Of a stretch of DNA of 64,000 bases, positions 12,850 through 25,275 are shown one piece after another. Position 1 is the stretch's first letter. Every line of letters starts with the position of its first letter. This DNA is from Lytechinus pictus. Its lineage: Eukaryota; Echinodermata; Echinoidea; Temnopleuroida; Toxopneustidae. The translations under genes and the position numbers were made by a program. The stretch is taken from the NCBI RefSeq assembly GCF_037042905.1, contig NC_087254.1:23909103-23973102 (forward strand), written 5' to 3'. The notes under the pieces are model-generated. The model saw only the letters and a list, made by a program, of their open reading frames with translations. It made no database searches and was not told the origin of the DNA.

Positions 12850-14330
12850 TCAAGTGTATGAAATGTATAAACCATTAAGTCATCTTCCGGCTAACCACAC
12901 GACTTTCATGATAGCCACTTGATATGAAATTTCTTTCATACAAAGTTTTAGACGAAGTTTGAAAAAAAGGAACAAAATTTGATGAAAAACAAAATCAAGA
13001 TCTTCATATGCCTTTTATGACTTAAGATGGCAAAGTATGAAAGTTTATTCATGGTAAACTTACAATCTAATTATCACAATTTGCCGTCCCCACGCCATGA
13101 CCATGATGACCCCTGGTTTCTAACCACAACCAAATGAAGTTATTGTTTCATATTGTAATTTTAGATGATGTAAATTTCAGCTGAAGAATAAAAAAATGAT
13201 AGTCGAATTCAATTGCCAGCAATATAACTATGATAAAGTAAAGACTGTAGCATTATCCACTGCACATTCATTCCAATTTATTGCCAAACGAATGCATCAT
13301 CATCATAGCTCTAATGAAGCGATGAGTCAAACCTGATTATATTACTTCGGAAATTACAATAATGAGTGGTGTATATCGTGGGGTGAAACATCAGTGTATA
13401 CACCATCATAATCAGATTATGAGTGCAACATTGATAATTTTCATTTTATGATCATTGCAGTTCAAGTAGTTAGAAATTGCTTTAAGGAGCAGAAGTAGGT
13501 TTGAAGCCATCGTTTCTTTGTACACGCATTCAACAGTCAAGTACATTTTTGCTGTTGTCACTAGCAACCGTTTGAGAAATATTCAAATAAGAAAGCCATT
13601 GCTCCAAATAAAGGCACCACCTAGACTATGCAATCCATCTCAGACAAGTCATGCTGTTTGTTTGCTCCTTGAGTTGAAAAATGTAGCCTGATTCCAAGAC
13701 AAAATTTTATACCCACAATTTAAATTCCAACTAGCTCGACCTAGGCTTTTCAAAGAAGCAGCTTAAAACTATGTGCAACGCAAAATAAACAGGTATTTGT
13801 ATTTATAAGTTAAGTGAAGCATATTTTTCTGGGATGAGATGAAGGGCAACATATTCCTGACGTCTGTAATGAAGCTACATGAGTCTGAAGCTAGCTACTC
13901 AATATACGGTATAAAAGCAGATCAAATGTTTGCGCACCGGGTCTGCACGGCACCCGGTATGTTAGGTATGAGCTGAGAAGGTAATGCTATAGTACAGTTG
14001 ATATCACATTATCATGTTAGTAAAAAGAAAGGTGGAGGGATTTTCAAAGCCAATAGTGAGATACACTTGTAGCAGTGGCATTGGCGATGTGTGTGTGTTT
14101 AAAGGTGCAGATGTCAAGTTTTAGGAAACGAAACTGAATTTTCATCAGGGAGAGGAAATAACTTTACAGTGCTTTCGGGATCCATAAAATGAAACGTTTA
14201 TTGTGTTGTCAGAAAAGGGTAAGTGGATTCTAACTCTATAGTGAGAAAAAATGTTAAAGATTTCCGTATGGCGGGGATCCCGTGTAATACACAGTTTAAG
14301 CACTTTGTCCACCCCCTGCGGAACATTACA
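12850..14330. other. Non-coding tract, no recognised element
   Basis: AT-rich sequence without a believable gene, RNA gene or repeat that I can relate to others in the window. Confidence 0.4.
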
Positions 14331-14339
14331 GCAAGAGCC

Positions 14340-14462
14340 CGCAAGATTCAATGCTGTGCATACCCATTGGCTTTCGCATCCCACTGGGTACCTGTTAAAC
14401 CCCTGGGTGGCACGTGGCAAAATGCACTGAGATTGACGTCTTGCAAAAAGGACGTCGACCAA
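14340..14462 (-). mobile_element. SINE tail fragment (headless)
   Basis: Read on the minus strand, it contains GTCAATCTCAGTGC and later GGTACCCAGTGGGATGCGAA. These correspond to GTCAATCC and GGTTACCCGGTTGGATGCGAA in the SINE at 40505-40647. The tRNA-like head is missing, so this appears to be a truncated copy of the same or a related family. The short frames over it on both strands are incidental. Confidence 0.4.
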
Positions 14463-14469
14463 ATAACCA

Positions 14470-16930
14470 AATTGACATGAAGATGAATATTTACGTTTAG
14501 GACTTGCCTTTCACGTCATCATCTGATAATTTACACAGGGCTTAATCCTCGGACTTTTGTATTAGCAGCTCCAAATTTTAGTTGAATTACAGAAACACGC
14601 TAAAACAGGGCCCTGTAAAACATTTTAAAAAGCGCAATCAATTCAACTGTAAACCATATACAAAACTTTAAAATCGGTCATCGATAGAAATCGATAAATT
14701 TATTCATTATGACTTGTGTTACACCACAATTTTTAAAACTCCCTTGTGTGCTATGTTAAGGAGAACATTGTGACTCGCATGCCAACATGTGAAAACTCAA
14801 AACAGTCTCGCCGTTTTCATACATGTATTTCTATCTGACATTATTGGTAAAATTATATTAATAAAGCAGAAAAAATTATGAATATCATGTGAAGACGGCA
14901 GGTCTGAATATTCTACTCAATTTAGAGAGAATATAGGGCTATCTAGAGAAGACTGTCTAGGCATACAAAAGATCGCCGGACAGAGGCGGCATCATGCTTC
15001 GTCGGTTTGGGTGGCATTTTACAGAGGAGTTTATTCACAAAATTGTTTTGTCTATTCACATTATTGTTCCATTCACTATAACAGAGGTCAAACGAATTTA
15101 TACAAAAGTATCAGTATCTCGTCATGAATCCTAGAACACACATATCATCTATATAATTCATTGTCATCAGAGATGATCTAACTACCGAATCATTTCTTGA
15201 AAAAAAAAAGTGAAGAAACAAATACCACAAATATCAAATAAGGTAATCTAAGCAGACGACAGCGTGCGAACGATAGTGGTAGATGATGCGATAGCGGTGA
15301 AACGATACCAATTATGTAGCCTGAAGTGGGGTATCATTTGCGGGATATTATAAATACCCGCCAATCAAAGGTTGACCATCTTTATACAGCTATAAGTATT
15401 GGATTCAGTTTTATGTATAGTATTTGGATGCATACTGATCCTGACTGATAGAGGCAATGATGACATGGATGAGTTGGAGAGGAAGAGATTAAGATAAAAC
15501 AACAACAAAGGGATATATTATTTTCATTTCTTTCGCTGTCAACCATCATAACGATACTTTATGAAAACAAAATTGCATACACTTGTTTTTAAATGGTAGT
15601 ATTTGTCATTTATATATAGTAAGTGATTAATTCTAACCTCTGCTTCTATATTATGACAATTATCAAGATCTGAGAAAATCCATTTGAAAGTCTTGTTTTA
15701 AGACTAAGTTGCATACAAGTTTGTGTCATTTCCAGATCATTGTGTCGTGTTTCACATAATGCTGGAGCCGATAATTTTTCTGCTTCTCATAAAGTTTTAA
15801 GAGGATGATGTAATATAATGCACAAGTGAGTTAATTTTTTTGCGATGCCTTATCCCATCAAATAATGAAGATAATTTGTGTAAAAATGTTGTGATTGCAA
15901 GTTTCATTGAAAGTCAGACATCTTCTCGCGTTTGTTTTTAATGTGTAAGACGACGAATCTTCGCTGCTAGGTCAGATAATTTGCAGAATCAGGAAAAAAA
16001 ATCGGTCAAGTATATACAGATCACTACTCATGATCTGGCTTTGTCGTATTGTTCGTGTTGGTGATCTTAAACATCTCTGGGTTTTTATTCCAGATAAAAA
16101 AATGATATTGCACATGTATCAACTGAAATGTGTTCCCTTTCAAGTAAAAAGCTATTTTTCATACGGAATGAATTTTCACAATCCGTGCTCTATCGTGATG
16201 TAAACGCTTTTACGGGATTTTCCCAACCACTGTAAAACAAAACAGAAAATCTTCATTGAATGGTGATAATAATGACTTACAGGAATTAAGTATTATATTT
16301 TCACATTTTCAAAGGAAAACGGATAACACGAAAGAAGTGTTGAAATCTTAGACCTGTATCGCTGATACTCCTTCTTTCAGTTCGCGATCCCATTTCGTGT
16401 AGACATGTTTATCTACCAATTTAAGAGTCATCTTTACCATAACTTCTGTTTATAAAAGGAACTAATGAGAAAATCCATGATGTCGTATTACATTACGTAT
16501 TAGTGTATAAACTTCAATAATTGATACAAGTCACGGAATATTAAAGACACTGATGAAACTTATTAAAGGCTGAGAAAAGTATTGTCGAAACTTGAAATTT
16601 TACACAGCATTTTGTATATATTATACCAACAAATGATCACTGAACACCAGAGCTTGATTTACTTCTACCTTTCTTTTCACATTAAAATTCAAAGTATGTT
16701 TATTAAAGGAAGTTTAAAAATAAGATCAGAAGAAAAATAAAAAGCAAATACAGATTTCAGAGGATATACATTTATTATCTTATTTTGCATTTCGCTGATC
16801 ACAATCCACACTGAGAAACGTAGCGAGATATGTTTTGACAAATGATTTATTGTGTAATTATAGTGAAGTTAATATTTTTGTTTGATGTGGTGTTCTATCG
16901 AAGTTTCATTATTTTACATCTACATACATG
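14470..16930. other. Non-coding tract, no recognised element
   Basis: AT-rich sequence with no supported coding region, SINE or palindromic element seen. Confidence 0.4.
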
Positions 16931-16931
16931 A

Positions 16932-17270
16932 TTGCATGGTTTCCTTGCCTCCATCTACTTAGTTCTTAAAATACAACGTGATCTTTATACGGTTTCTTTC
17001 GGAATGCAATTCAATAACAAGAACTCGATATTAAACACACCTTGCATGATTCAGGATTTGAAAAAAAAAGAAACTCGTTTTTCACCGATCGCGGTCAAAT
17101 TGTCACGTTTCATCAAAGCCGCGAATAGAACCGTCAAATGGAAATCGACTGCAGCGAACCTTTTGCCTATTCAGGATTTAGACGATGATGAATTTCATTT
17201 TAAATCCAGTTCTCACAATGAACTTCATTCTATTTCACAGAGATTAAGCCATCACGAAAAAGTAGATTAA
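16932..17270 (+). CDS. Possible coding exon, unrecognised
   Basis: An open frame ends at TAA (17268-17270). Its last 70 or so codons, from about 17060, use CpG-containing codons (CGT, CCG, GCG, TCG) more than the surrounding AT-rich DNA. They encode a basic stretch (SPIAVKLSRFIKAANRTVKW) and then an acidic, histidine- and serine-rich tail (LDDDEFHFKSSSHNELHSIS). A pyrimidine-rich stretch ending in TTAG (about 16950-16970) and a CAG at about 17053 are possible splice acceptors for a terminal exon. There is no recognised domain and no neighbouring exon. It may equally be a chance open frame. Confidence 0.22.
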   Translation: MHGFLASIYLVLKIQRDLYTVSFGMQFNNKNSILNTPCMIQDLKKKETRFSPIAVKLSRFIKAANRTVKWKSTAANLLPIQDLDDDEFHFKSSSHNELHSISQRLSHHEKVD

Positions 17271-17577
17271 TACCTACTTTTAAAGGTAATCTTCATGGTA
17301 CTTCCATAGAAATAACTTGAAAAAAAATGATCATGCATGAAAATGAGCCTTTATGTGAATGAACAAAAAGGAGAAAATTATAGAAATGTAAAAAGGAGAT
17401 AAATTGGGGAACAAAATCTCACAACATAATGCTGAAGATTAAACTTCTGAGAGGCCATATGTTTTGTTGAAAATATGATGTTTATCGTTTTCAGATCACC
17501 GGAATGTCCAATATTATTATTCATTTTCAATATATTCTTTAGAAAATAAGTATATCATTTCTTAACCATGTTAACCA

Positions 17578-17829
17578 CACTGTAAAATATATTGGGCATA
17601 ATTTTAACCAGCACGAGGGTAATTATGTGTCCAACCAATTTGGGGCAGTATTTTACCCAATGCGGGAACCATTATTGTCCAGTAAAGTTTAAAAAGCAGA
17701 AATTACTTTAAAATGGGCAACATTTTCATCACACTGGATAAATAAAAAAGCCCACAAGAAATGCCCAATGTTGGTTTGGCACATAATTACCCTCATGGAG
17801 CATTTTTACCCAATATTTTTTTTAGAGTG
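17578..17829 (+). mobile_element. MITE, family B copy 1 (full length, 252 bp)
   Basis: The left end CACTGTAAAATATATTGGG and the right end CCCAATATTTTTTTTAGAGTG are inverted copies. Internal arms repeat GAGGGTAATTATGTG on the left and CACATAATTACCCTC on the right. A truncated copy lies inverted at 22505-22707. No coding capacity. Confidence 0.8.
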
Positions 17830-17990
17830 CAGTAGGCTTTATAACATCGCACCCAACATTAATATATTGCAATCTTAGAGTTTCGGTAGAACCATGAATA
17901 TTTCAAGATGATTCGATTGGTTCATTCATTGATTTATTTCAAATATGAATAATGTGAATGAAGTTAATAAATAGAGGAATGAGATATTAA

Positions 17991-18574
17991 AGGAGAATGA
18001 AACCTTTGGAGCAAGATAGCTTGTGTGAAAACAGAAAAACCAAAGAAACAGATCAACGAACGTTTGAGAAAAATCTGACAAATAGTGAGAAAGTTATGAG
18101 CATTTGAATATTGCAATCACTAATGCTATGGAGATCCTCAAATTGGCAATTCGACAAAGATGTGTGATGTCACTTGTGAACAACTCTCCCCATTACTTAA
18201 GTATATATTTCACTTAAATTGCCTCTTTTATCACATCTATCAGTAGATCATGTGTTCTTTATATAGGAGGGCATGTAATACAGATTTTTAAAGAATACAT
18301 CATGGATAAAGAGTTTGTATCACCATAAGAAAAAGCATAAAGAGACATTTTGAGGGTATGTTATAGTCCATCAAAGGGAAAGTTGTTCACATGTGACATC
18401 ATACATCCTTGTCGCATTGCCAATGGAGGATCTCCATAACATTAGTGATTGCAATATTCAAATGCTCATAACCTTCTCATTATTTGTCTGATTTTTCTCA
18501 AACTTTCTTTGTTCTTATTCTCTGATTTTTCTGTTTTGACACAAGCGTACTTGTTCCAAAGGTTTCATTCCCCT
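17991..18574. mobile_element. TTAA-flanked fold-back MITE, family C copy 2
   Basis: Same family as 12255-12842. It starts AGGAGAATGAAAC and ends GTTTCATTCCCCT, with TTAA at 17987-17990 and 18575-18578. It is 584 bp against 588 bp for the other copy. Both arms contain CACTAATGCTATGGAGATCC or its inverted equivalent, so the element is almost one long palindrome. Confidence 0.8.
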
Positions 18575-18589
18575 TTAATGAATGTTTAA

Positions 18590-21500
18590 ATGAGTTGAAA
18601 ACGAATATTTGAGGGTCCCTTAAACGAATAAAAAGTGGAATTACAAATTAGATTTATTATAAAAAGGTCAATGAATAAATGAATTAATTACTAATCGAAT
18701 GAATGAATGAATAAATTGATGAATTTAAGGTTTCCTGAATGAAAATTAATGAATGCGTAAATTGTAGAAAAAAAAAGAATTATAAAGTAACCAATGTATT
18801 GATGTAAACGAAATACACGGGCATATGCCTCGGGTAACTAAATTAATTTTAAGATGACGTCATCAATTAGCAATGACCATGATGTCTGTATACAGAACGG
18901 TTCTCAGAACAAAGGTCTAATTTCTACAGTTCTTTGCATGACATTGGTACAGTAATCTCATTACAAATATAACTTTACCACTTTTGTAATACATGTATAG
19001 GCCTACTCATGAGGTCATTGTCACGAATTGCATGTTTTTAACTGTTAATGTGGTAACTGCTTCACAAAACTTCAGTTAGCAGGCTGCAACATCATGAACA
19101 TGGCGTGTTGAAATCAGGGGCTCCGAGCCGTCACAGTGAAGGGGGTGAAAAAGAAGAAGGAAGAAGAAGAAAGTAAGAAGAAGCGGAAGAAAATAATAAT
19201 AATAATAATAATAAGAAAACGAAGAAGAAGAAAAGAAGGAGTAGAAGGATGAGGAGAATAAGAAGACAAAGGAAAAGAGGAAGAAAACAAGAAAAGAAAA
19301 AATAATAAAGATACATTACTTAACATGCTTAATATATTATTGACATAATTTATTCAGGATCACAATAAAATTATTCCGAATACCAAAATGATTTTTTTTT
19401 TCATCCCGGACCGACGCCAAATGGACAAAAAATCTGTATCACAAATGCTAACAAAAACAAGTATAAAGAACTGATAGAATGATAAAAAGGAGTACATGAT
19501 GTACGAATGAGAGAAAAAAATAGGAAAAAATCTAAGGTTGACGAAAACGAGTATGTCGTCTATGCACCTGCCAAGGAAATACATGCTTTCACAGTCTTAA
19601 CGTATTAGATCGTGTTATGTTGGCAAAATACAAATGATACTCCCGAAGATGCTGGCTTAATCCAAGCGAAGAAATCCAATACACTTCGAGAAGGTGTCAC
19701 GGCATTTAGCTTTATGTCACGTTATGCAGATGTTGACGCAAAGAGAAAATAGGCGAAATGAGGCGGAATGATACTGTGACATCCGAAAATTCACTGTATA
19801 GGCTGGAGGGAAATCATTAGGCGTATGGACGGTTGTAAGATTATGTAGTGCTATGTTCATGATATTCAAAATGATGTCACGTTAAAGGAAATGTTTTCAT
19901 TATTGTGGTTGATTTGAAAGACCGAAATGTATGTTTAAACGTTACAACACACGCAACTGCTTCGTAATATACTGCTTCCTACAGGTATATACGAAAATCT
20001 CGATTTCGTAGTATTAAAAATATTTTACAAATGCATGATCAGTTCTATCTTGATGATGTTGGATGATTTTATTAATGATAATGAAATTTCAACTTTGTAC
20101 ATGTTTTTATTTTTAATACAAAACAGTGTAAACCGCGTTGATGAGGTACAACAGGAACAATTTAGGCTCCAGACAACCCTTGAAGAGACAAATTTCCTCC
20201 TTAAAAAAATAAAACGTTATTCTTGTAATTATGTGACATTCAAAGATGAGTAGCAGCAATCAGGATATTATCTTCGCCCATTGTGAGGAGCAATCATTTG
20301 GCTAGCATACTTTGATCCTCTCCCGTCATGACTATGAACAGAATATTATGAATTATAACTAAATAAAAAAAAATGAACTGATCTAGGGGAGGAATACATT
20401 TCATGCATTAAACTCTGTTTGGCACTAACATTATTTTATGCATTCATTTTTGCCAGTACTTATGTCAATGGTAATTTATGATAATGTACGGAGATGCGGG
20501 CATTCGCATTCGGCAATAATCACATAAGATTTCTAGGAATTGATGGATAATACACTGCTAATTAATTCGTTTTAGATACAGTATAATTCTGAATTTCAAA
20601 TTCTAGGGCTTATGGATTTATCGCATTTGATTTATAATCCATAAGACGTTCTTTCCACTGGAAATTATTTACCGAGTTTGCATAAATTTTTCTTAAACTT
20701 TTATTTAATCTGCAACGAACCAGAGAGTCAAGAGGAGTACGCATTTCATAAAATATGGAAAGGGCAAAGAATATCCAAGAAAAGTGGGTGCCCCAGATCT
20801 GTTTGGGTATAGAAAGCACGATAAGTTTTCACATTATTCTTTCTAATCTGTGAATTTCATTAACAAAATACTGGATCATTCGGATTTCGGAACATGATGT
20901 TTGGCATACAGAAACTCCCCCGAGATTTGACCAATTTCTAAGCTCCATGTACCGTTGCTTTAAAGAATGATAATTTTTCCAAAATAATACGTGCCGAATT
21001 CAAAATTGTACTCGAGAAATACATAATTTCACGTCTAAACTTTAACCTCTTTAATAATAGAACGACACAGCGAGGCTGAAAATTTGTACCAGAAATCACG
21101 ATTTTTGCTGTAATCGTATAGCCCGCCCGAGAGGTGAGTTGGTGGACAACCGCTCAACCCTCTTTACAGGGTGTTTATTCACCAAACTTCTGCCACAAAA
21201 AGTAGGATAATGTTTAGTTTACCTGGGGGTATCACACTCCCGTACAGAGGACCATGTTGTACCTCAATAACACACCCCCTTTTCTTCACTCACCAAACCC
21301 ATTTTGTTTTTCCTAAAAGAGGAGATGGTGGTGGGGTGCATAATTTGCCCCCCCGGTCCTCCACCTGTTGTTACCATAACAACACCCCTCGAAATGACAT
21401 CAACGACTATTATTAAAAGTTGTTTGTAGAGACATGATTGTTATTGTCATCAACATAATCATGTAGACCATCGAAATCATCGATCATTATCAAAATTAGT

Positions 21501-21630
21501 ATTACCGTCATCATCACAGCACATTATTGTACAAAAAAAATATTCACTATGGCACATTTACAATCTAATTTTGTTATGAGCAAGAGGAATTATTTAATAT
21601 CAGTTGTAAAGTATCGTAATCTTCATCACC
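18590..21630. other. Non-coding tract with a purine block
   Basis: No supported gene. A purine-rich AAG/AAT block occupies about 19137-19305, including (AAT)n near 19193-19213. A frame at 20035-20253 has a short coiled-coil-like stretch (RVDEVQQEQFRLQTTLEETN) but no supporting context. Confidence 0.4.
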
Positions 21631-22165
21631 ATCAGCAGCATTATAAACAGCATCATCATCAGCATCAGTATCATCACCACAGCCACCATTAGCCTTGCCA
21701 TTACCATCACCATTACCATCACCATCACCACCCCACCATACCTACCGCCACCGCTACCATCACATTCATCATCATCATCATCATCCTCATCAACCTCATC
21801 ATCATCATCACCACCACCACCACCACCGCCTCCACATTCATCATCAATATCATCACCAAAACAGTATTCATCACCATTATCATCATCATCATCATCACCA
21901 CCCCAACATACCTACCACCACCACCTCCACATTCATCATCATTATCATCACCAAAACAGTATTCATCACCATTATCATCTTCATCATCATCATCATCACC
22001 ACCCCAACATACCTACCACCACCACCATACCACCACCACGTTCATCATCATCATCATCATCATTGTCATCATCACCTCCACCACTACCAGCACACTACCA
22101 TCGCCGCCAACGCAAACACGAACACAATAACTACCATAACACATGCCTACTCTTCAGTAAAAACA
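21630..22165 (+). repeat. (ATC/ACC)n satellite with 95 bp internal unit
   Basis: A trinucleotide array of ATC and ACC. A longer unit is superimposed on it: CTCCACATTC starts at 21830 and again at 21925, and AAAACAGTATTCATCACC recurs at the same 95 bp spacing. CCCCAACATACCTACCACCA closes each unit. The histidine/proline-rich frame across it is a repeat artefact. Confidence 0.85.
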
Positions 22166-22446
22166 AATCTGGACTTTGAACATGTTGCATAGCCCTCGTC
22201 AGATAGTGGAGAATAGTAATAGATGATGGTGAAGATTAGTAACTTCATATCCACGGCTCTTAACGCTCTATCTTTACTGGCGGTAATGTTGGATCTACCG
22301 TGCTGATATAGATCTCTGACTATGAGGTTTACTAAAGACCATAAAGAAGAACATCATGACCATGTTAATATATTTATACATGACATCTAAAGATTTCGAT
22401 CCTGAGAAAAAAATTACATAACATTTATTTATCAGAACAACGCCTT

Positions 22447-22492
22447 ATCATCATCATCATCATCATCATCACCGCCACCACCACCACCACCA
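22447..22492 (+). repeat. Short (ATC)n(ACC)n microsatellite
   Basis: (ATC)n passes into (ACC)n immediately to the left of the truncated family B MITE. The array probably marks the point where that element was lost or broken. Confidence 0.85.
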
Positions 22493-22504
22493 GTGCTGCG
22501 TGAG

Positions 22505-22707
22505 GTTATGTCTCCAACAAACATTGGGCATTTCTTTTGGGCATTTTTATTTATCCAGTGTGATGAAAATTTTGCCCATTCTAAAGTAATTGCTGCTTAT
22601 TTTTAACCTTACTGGACAATACGCTTGGGTAAAATACTGCCCACAATTGATTGGACACATAATTACCCTCGTGGTGGTAAAAAATTTACCCAATATTTTT
22701 TACAGTG
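22505..22707 (-). mobile_element. MITE, family B copy 2 (one end missing)
   Basis: In reverse orientation this follows the copy at 17578-17829 closely. Shared blocks include CACGAGGGTAATTATGTGTC, ATTTTCATCACACTGGATAA and AAGAAATGCCCAATGTT. Its terminus is CACTGTAAAAAATATTGGG (at 22707 on the minus strand). The opposite terminus is lost near 22505, close to the (ATC)n array. Confidence 0.75.
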
Positions 22708-22709
22708 TG

Positions 22710-25200
22710 GGGTTCCAACATTGTTTTTGCACATACTTACTCGAATTTCTCTGTAAATCAATACATGTGTCTGCCATTGAGAATGTTCAGAATTGGACAA
22801 TAACATTTCCAATGATAAACGTGAATAAACAGCCCTTGTCAACATGATATTATGGAAACATTTGCTCGTCTTTCTATTACTCAAATATATTTTTTTCTCT
22901 ACAGTAAGCATGGCGAGCAAACATGTTTCGTTGATAATAAACTGCTTTGAGGGATATTGCGAACATCATTGTGATGTACATAGTGCGACAGACTTTCAAC
23001 ATTTTTGTTCCCATTTCCATTCAAACTTGAAAGGTTGAGTAAAGTGAACAGCACAATGCCCTATTTTGAATGTAATCAACTTTTGGTCCCCTCCAATTTC
23101 CCTTCATTTTTCTTCCTCCATCTCAACCTATTTATTTGATCCACCTCGGTCTATTCTACATGAACTATATTTTGTGTTTATTCCCTCTTACTTTTGCTCG
23201 TTCTTTCTTTCTACCATGCACCCTTTCTCTCTCTCACTTTCTCTTTCTTTCTTTCTTTCTTCATTCCTTTCTTTCTTTCTATTGTTATTTTTTCTTTCTT
23301 TCCCCCCATTATATAATTCGTAATACCCTCAATGTTCCGTATTACAGTTAACTTAAACATTCATAGAATTTCCAATTTAAGAAATACTTTTTATTCGTTG
23401 TTTTCTCCTCTCCATAATAGGGAATAAAGATCATTCATAGAAGAAGACGCAAGAAGACAGAAATAATTTACACAAGATTGGTGAGTAAAATACACTGAAC
23501 ATACCATCTATTAATAAAAGAGTGGCTAATTCTGATTGTATTCCACAAAAAAATTCAACATAAATTTGGAAAAGTTGGAGAAAGAAACATAGCGCCAGTA
23601 TAATGATTGACTGGTTTAAATCGTCTCTGAATTAGATTTGAGTAGTTATAGAATGATTTTTTTAATATTTTTCTTGTATGTGTTGCCATTATTGCTTTGG
23701 TAATATCTTTGAAGTTGAATTTCAGTCGTATCCCCCGGGTGCCGGGAGAGAAGATATCGTGAATGCAATTTCAAATAATCACTACTAATACCCCCATTCA
23801 AAATGAATAAACTTGTGTTTAGTCATAATTATGGTCGGGGTGGATAAATAGAGGGCGAGCAGTGAGGGAAGGTGGATGAGTTGAGGGGAAACATTATCTA
23901 GAAATGTAAGTACTTAAAGAGCAAAATAAATTAATTGAGTACATGACTTAATTTGAATTAATATCGAGATGAAATACAGAGAAGGGGAGGAAAAGCGAGT
24001 ATGTACGTATGTGTAAGCTATGGGGAGGGGTGAAGGGGGGGGGGGCGGCAAATAGACGGATAGGGACCTATCATGGGCATGATGGGTGCAGTTGAAAAAA
24101 GAAAAAAATTGTAGGAGATTGGGGGACGGAGACAAAAGGTAAATGGAAAGAGGGAAATAAGCAGAATTTGGCATGATGAAAGACGATGCATGAGAGGACA
24201 TGGAGGAGAGAGAAAGAGAATAGGAGGTGCATATGTATTGCAGACAAAAGTAAATTGCAATTCAGATGTACATCGAGATCTCAGACATCTTAAAATAGGG
24301 GGAGGATATTTGAAGAGAGGGGAGAATGAAAGTAGGAGGAAAAGAAATAAAGAAGAAAAAAGAAAGAGGGGGAGGGATAGGTAATTGCGAGAAGAAGCAA
24401 TGTCATAAGAGATCTTCTACATCCTCCCATGTCAAGCATCGATTTTAAGAGCTGACATCAAACACTCTGGGGGTGATCGATCTCTCATTTAAACGTGATA
24501 TCAATCGCTGTCACAAGAATACACCTCTTTCCTTTGTACATTCGCTTACCAAAGCCGACATAAAAATCACCTGCCTTTATAATACCAAGTGATACCTTCA
24601 TCTAGAGGTTTCATATACACTCCTGCTATTAAAAACATGATAGTTATTCAGCACGGTTGTTATTCAACAGTTTAGCTGGATAAAAGTGCCTTCTAAATCA
24701 TGTAAATCGTATGCTATTCTTCTACTGGATTACGCCTCGACATCTCCTTACTCTTCATGACTTGTATAGGGATTTGCCTAGCTCCTTTTTGGTTTGCTTT
24801 GAATCTAGTGCAGTACAGTATTGATTTGTATTCTGGTTTAAATCATACAATATGATATGACCACAAAAAAGCGCAATCCTTTGTAGATGTATATAATGAT
24901 GAAGGATGCCAGGATGCAAGATTAGGTGACGTCTTTTTCAGAGCTGTCATAGTAAGTATATTACTAGCCCAATCTCGTTAATAGTCTTCCCTTTTCCTCC
25001 AGTTCCCCCTCTTTTTAATTCTGTTACGAATGTAAATTACATCAAATCAAATTAAATTGAATAAAGTATCAAGGGCGGTACCATGGGGGGGGGGGGGGGG
25101 TGCAGAAGAAATTAAAAGTGACGTGTTTTTCATCAATGAGAAAATAGAGGTGCATTATCATCAGCTCAATCAACAGTCTTCCTTCTTTTAATTTACCCCT
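22710..25200. other. Non-coding tract with pyrimidine and purine blocks
   Basis: No supported gene. A pyrimidine-rich (CTTT)n-like block lies at about 23195-23305, a purine-rich block at about 23970-24385 with G11 at 24035-24045, and a G16 run at 25085-25100. All longer frames here follow these blocks. Confidence 0.45.
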
Positions 25201-25275
25201 CTTGTTTTTCACCTGTATTAAAAAAAATTAAAATCAGGCTAAACCATATGATATAAGATTAGACCAAATGATATA

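Noticed and set aside
20035..20253. A 72-codon frame with a coiled-coil-like stretch as a gene
   Set aside because: Isolated, AT-rich, without supporting splice or codon evidence; the coiled-coil look covers only about 25 residues.
21695..22192. A 165-codon histidine/proline-rich frame
   Set aside because: It follows the (ATC/ACC)n array exactly and stops soon after the array ends.
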